NCBI RefSeq assembly: GCF_011089895.1
Contig: NZ_JAANAT010000001.1
Coordinates: 2,170,001 to 2,234,000 of the forward strand
Length of the DNA: 64,000 bases
From: Mucilaginibacter inviolabilis
Lineage (GTDB): Bacteria; Bacteroidota; Bacteroidia; Sphingobacteriales; Sphingobacteriaceae
Direction: 5' to 3'
In this document: piece by piece, positions 61,130 through 64,000 of the stretch
How the letters are laid out: every line of letters starts with the position of its first letter
Numbering within the stretch: position 1 is the stretch's first letter
Program-made: the position numbers and the translations under genes
The notes under the pieces: generated by a model
Told to the model about the DNA's origin: nothing
Seen by the model: only the letters and a program-made list of their open reading frames with translations
The model's database searches: none

Positions 61130-62928
61130 GGCTTTTTACTTAACCAAATCCTGTTAAACAATAATTTTTCGCTTTCTTTTGGGTTAACTGTTAGCTTGAT
61201 GTTATAAAAGCCCTCTTTGGGAAAATTAAACACACCGATTGAGTTATTTACAAATTCATCGGTATAACTATCGTGCGGCTCCACAACCACTTTTCCGGTT
61301 GGTTTTAATGATGCCGACAAATTTTGATCACCTGCGCTAATGTTTACGGGCATGCCGCTTTTTGAATCATTATGGTAGGATAAATCTGCCTGATAAGTTC
61401 CGGGAGCCGGTATATATACCTGCCAGCTAAGCGTTCCACTTTTATCAATAACCAAGTGAGTAGGACGTACGCCATCAAAGGCTACCTTTTTATACGTTTG
61501 TGTTTTTTCAGAAACGTTATCGCCTTTCAAGGCTAATCCTCCAAAAGTTGATTCAGCTACTGCTTTTTCATCCAATTTTACCGGCTGGGCATATTGTAAA
61601 GCAATTACCGATACAAAATGATCCCCGGCAACCTCGGGCAATTGGATATGCGTATACGGGCCGGTTTGTGTAAAGTTTAAGGCAACTCTACCAGCATCCG
61701 TTATCAGCTCGGCTTTTTCGGGTTTTGACAAAATACCGGTTAAGCGTAATATTTTATCCAATGGCCAGTTGTACACCTGCAGATAAACCATCTGTTTGTT
61801 ATCCAGTTTTTTGGTGGTTATCCTTCCCCAATCATGCTGATCTGGTCGTAATTGCAAACCGGTGCATCCATAAACAGATTCTCCGTTTTTGGATAACCAG
61901 GCGCCCATATCATTCAATCGGGTTTGATCTTCGTACGGAACGGCTCCATCTGCCCGGGGGCCGATATTTAAGGTAAATCCTCCGTTGAGGCTAACATTGC
62001 CTATCAAAGACTGCAGCAACTGACTGGTAGATTTATACTCATTTTCCAATGCGTTATATCCCCATGAATTGGCAATTGTTCCGGATGTTTCCCAAGGATG
62101 ATTGGTATAAGCTGCGCCCAACTGATTATCGCCCATCGTTTCGAAATCAATACCAGGAGTATTTGCCGGTAAGCCCAGTCTGGAATTGATGAGGCAATTT
62201 GGCTGTAATTCATGTATCAGTTTGATCACCTGATCCAACTGCTCTTTTTTCACAATGGTTGTTTTATAATCAACCCACATATCAAACCAGATCATGGCAA
62301 TGTCGCCATAATTGGTTAGCAGTTCGCGCAGCTGTGGTAAAACCTTTCCCTGCCAGTATTTATTGTATTGCTCGTCCGTAATACGGCCGGTTATTTCCTG
62401 GTTATGATCCCAGCCGTCCGGATGCTCCCAATCTAACCAATGCGAATAGTAAAAACCCAGCTTCATGCCATGTTTTTTGCAGGCAGCAGCCAATTCCTTC
62501 AGTACATCCCTGTTGGTACCGCTGAGTTTACTTAAATTATGATCACTTACTTTGGAGTCCCAAATGGCTATCCCATCATGATGTTTGGCGGTAATGAGGA
62601 TATATTTCATTCCGGCCTTTTTAGCCAGGATTACCCATTGTTCTGGGTCTATTTTATTCCAGTCAAACCGTTTAGCTAGTTTCACATATTCATCTTCGGA
62701 TATGCGGTTGCGGTAGCGGATCCATTCCGCATAATTATTGCCATTTCTCAGGCGTTCGCCCTCCCATATCCCTTCGGCCGCGCTATACAATCCCCAGTGA
62801 ATAAACATACCGAAACGGGCATCGGTAAACCATTTAACTTTTTCGCTATTAGTTGGTACAGACTGAGCACTAACAGCACCTATAAAAGAAAAAAATAACA
62901 ACAAGGCCAATAATGTACGTTTCAGCAT
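61126..62928 (-). CDS. Secreted alpha-L-fucosidase, GH29
   Basis: This 600-residue enzyme has a signal peptide (MLKRTLLALLLFFSFIGAVSAQ). The GH29 catalytic domain (about 25-350) has KWFTDARFGMFIHWGLYS, the active-site HH in AKHHDGIAIWDSK, and the nucleophile Asp in IAMIWFDMWVDYKT. The middle (350-450) is the usual beta domain, and a C-terminal beta-sandwich (about 480-595; LSWQVYIPAPGTYQADLSYHNDS) looks like an added carbohydrate-binding or galactose-binding-like domain. It releases terminal fucose from glycans in the periplasm. No SusC/SusD genes adjoin it. Confidence 0.9.
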   Translation of the reverse strand: MLKRTLLALLLFFSFIGAVSAQSVPTNSEKVKWFTDARFGMFIHWGLYSAAEGIWEGERLRNGNNYAEWIRYRNRISEDEYVKLAKRFDWNKIDPEQWVILAKKAGMKYILITAKHHDGIAIWDSKVSDHNLSKLSGTNRDVLKELAAACKKHGMKLGFYYSHWLDWEHPDGWDHNQEITGRITDEQYNKYWQGKVLPQLRELLTNYGDIAMIWFDMWVDYKTTIVKKEQLDQVIKLIHELQPNCLINSRLGLPANTPGIDFETMGDNQLGAAYTNHPWETSGTIANSWGYNALENEYKSTSQLLQSLIGNVSLNGGFTLNIGPRADGAVPYEDQTRLNDMGAWLSKNGESVYGCTGLQLRPDQHDWGRITTKKLDNKQMVYLQVYNWPLDKILRLTGILSKPEKAELITDAGRVALNFTQTGPYTHIQLPEVAGDHFVSVIALQYAQPVKLDEKAVAESTFGGLALKGDNVSEKTQTYKKVAFDGVRPTHLVIDKSGTLSWQVYIPAPGTYQADLSYHNDSKSGMPVNISAGDQNLSASLKPTGKVVVEPHDSYTDEFVNNSIGVFNFPKEGFYNIKLTVNPKESEKLLFNRIWLSKKP

Positions 62929-63030
62929 TTTCCTGATGAGTATGTATTTAACAATTAAAACCGTTTATAATGTTTATAAAAGTAATGATCGTTTACAGTT
63001 CAAAATTTCAGGCATTTATCATTTGATTGA

Positions 63031-63104
63031 GCGAAATTGGCACAAAAGACGGATCCGTACAGATAGATGGAAAACGTATCGACCTGATAGCGGCTAAGAT
63101 TTAA
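63031..63104 (+). pseudogene. Possible remnant of the 82-aa family C-terminus
   Basis: The frame reads EIGTKDGSVQIDGKRIDLIA then AKI and a stop. It resembles the end of the 60881-61129 protein (LVQIDEEGAALISAK) but has no start, being closed by a stop a few codons upstream. Short similarity only. Confidence 0.3.
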
Positions 63105-63589
63105 GCCGCCCCAATCTCTGCTTTATCATCGTAACCCAGTTGCAGGTCATCTGCTATCCGGTTGGCCGTGGGTCTGCTCCGGAGAAGAATAAGCATCAGC
63201 ACAACCGATATGAACAAGTAAAATAAATTAGCACTTAACATAAAAACTACGATACTAAAAAGTGATGACCCATTCAGCAAAGCTGCTTTGGTGATAAAAG
63301 CAGTTTGGTAACCAGTCACTTTACTTTGCAGATCAGTTTTTTGTGATAAGCGTTCGATTTGTTTTTTAAATAAAAAGAAGCCCGCGACAATACAACCGAA
63401 AGCCAAGGCAGGGACAACAAAGAAAAAAACATCTTTGGTATCCCTGGCATTAAAATATAGAGCTCGTGTGCCTGTGGCAACTACAACGCCTGCAAATAAC
63501 ACTTGCCCGGCAAGTAAGGCGCCGTGTATAATTTTCGCGGTTTTAACAACAGCAACGGGACTTTGCTGTACAGGTGTGTAGTTGTTCAT
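63101..63589 (-). CDS. Hypothetical four-helix membrane protein
   Basis: This 162-residue protein has a proline-rich start (YTPVQQSPVAVV) and four predicted helices (about 18-40, 53-73, 92-118, 122-140). A basic/polar loop lies in the middle (KKQIERLSQKTDLQSK) and a polar C-terminal tail at the end. It resembles small uncharacterised Bacteroidota membrane proteins, but I recognise no family. It is followed on the same strand by the GH29 gene 172 bp on, with no obvious promoter seen between. Confidence 0.5.
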   Translation of the reverse strand: MNNYTPVQQSPVAVVKTAKIIHGALLAGQVLFAGVVVATGTRALYFNARDTKDVFFFVVPALAFGCIVAGFFLFKKQIERLSQKTDLQSKVTGYQTAFITKAALLNGSSLFSIVVFMLSANLFYLFISVVLMLILLRSRPTANRIADDLQLGYDDKAEIGAA

Positions 63590-63660
63590 TTTTGCGACTG
63601 ATTTAGTACTGCATTATACAAAATTCCGTCTCATTATTATCGTTATTTTCAGGAATTAAT

Positions 63661-64000
63661 TTAAATATACGTTTGCACATCAGGACTTATTTTATCCAGG
63701 TAAATATCTGGCTGGATGATCACAAAATGGATCAAGCCATACTCATCCTTTACCCGGTTACGGATTCGCGAGATAGCTTCATTAAGCTGCCCGGTATCCA
63801 GGTTAGGTTTAAATGCGATGATGAGCATGAGTAATATTTCGCTTGGCGATTGATAGGTTGACAGGATGTGCATCAGCTTCAACACATCGGCATCATGCTC
63901 CACAATTTCGGTAATCCTGGTTTTGGTTTGCTGGCTTATCCCCTCGCCCATTAATAAACTGCGGCTCTCACGTGCCAGTATAACAGATACCCCAACAAGC
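63661..64000 (-). CDS. Cation diffusion facilitator transporter, 3' end (partial)
   Basis: The frame is open to the window edge, so this is the C-terminal 112 residues. It starts LVGVSVILARESRSLLMGEG and continues ISQQTKTRITEIVEHDADVLKL. RESRSLLMGEG after the last membrane helix is the mark of CDF (cation efflux) proteins of the COG0053-like or YdfM type. The rest is the cytoplasmic ferredoxin-like domain (IVEHDADVLKL, VHFVI-type strand). The substrate (zinc, cobalt, iron or manganese) cannot be told from this part. Confidence 0.7.
   Translation of the reverse strand, partial: LVGVSVILARESRSLLMGEGISQQTKTRITEIVEHDADVLKLMHILSTYQSPSEILLMLIIAFKPNLDTGQLNEAISRIRNRVKDEYGLIHFVIIQPDIYLDKISPDVQTYI

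Overview
The window looks like a chromosomal segment of a Bacteroidota bacterium of the family Sphingobacteriaceae, most like Mucilaginibacter or Pedobacter. The grounds are Bacteroidota-type promoters (TAnnTTTG -7 boxes, few Shine-Dalgarno sites), typical families (DUF2723/TMEM260-like, GIN-domain DUF2807, DUF3347, DUF2795, a thioredoxin protein with a DUF4369-like N-terminal half, short-form AMP nucleosidase) and many long intergenic inverted repeats. The genus is inference. No rRNA, tRNA, CRISPR array, transposase, integrase or phage gene was seen.

Layout. 1-1,930: 3' end of a GT39-like glycosyltransferase and a lipoprotein. 1,999-10,660: minus-strand housekeeping block (cystathionine beta-synthase, AMP nucleosidase, clpX, clpP, trigger factor, dihaem cytochrome c, GIN lipoprotein). 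10,835-21,785: accessory region with two GIN-domain paralogues under matching ECF-sigma-like promoters, a short Fur-like repressor, three AraC regulators, a P-loop protein lacking the Walker lysine, a peptidase, an MFS exporter, a PhyH dioxygenase and an SGNH hydrolase. 22,044-31,941: recQ, gltA, an ABC permease with a DUF3347 lipoprotein, queA, ispD, small proteins, a corrinoid adenosyltransferase and a GH19 lipoprotein. 31,966-44,577: GAF histidine kinase, cyanophycinase-like protein, serine hydrolase, ABC ATPase, gatC, two tandem acyltransferases, trpS, deoxynucleoside kinase, kdsB and a thioredoxin-like protein. 44,805-56,880: a giant DUF2723 membrane protein, pyrG, yidC, an exonuclease/GIY-YIG fusion and mutS. 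57,056-64,000: small membrane proteins, a DUF2809/MpaB-like/DUF817 operon, a GH29 fucosidase and the end of a CDF cation transporter.

The most unusual content lies between genes. (1) Two copies of a noncoding element (about 18,135-18,402 plus; 58,329-58,602 minus) share a promoter-like box, a GC hairpin, a linker of about 110 nt and a 142-nt core. The core has 14-bp terminal inverted repeats and two internal motifs exactly 74 bp apart. Hairpin sequence and the core centre have diverged while spacing is kept, which suggests a structured RNA or a protein-DNA complex. (2) TTAACA-type motifs phased at 10-11 bp occur in that element and upstream of the DUF2723 gene. (3) The two GIN paralogues share an ECF-like promoter plus a 21-bp-phased direct repeat at the same distance from the start codon. 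(4) Six intergenic inverted repeats have arms built of short repeated words. (5) Several families of dispersed palindromes occur, one copy having an inverted loop.

Start codons were revised from the longest open frame for many genes (for example gltA, pyrG, ispD, trpS-side acyltransferases, mutS) using promoter position, signal peptides and paralogue alignment. All functional names rest on motif recognition by eye, not on database searches.
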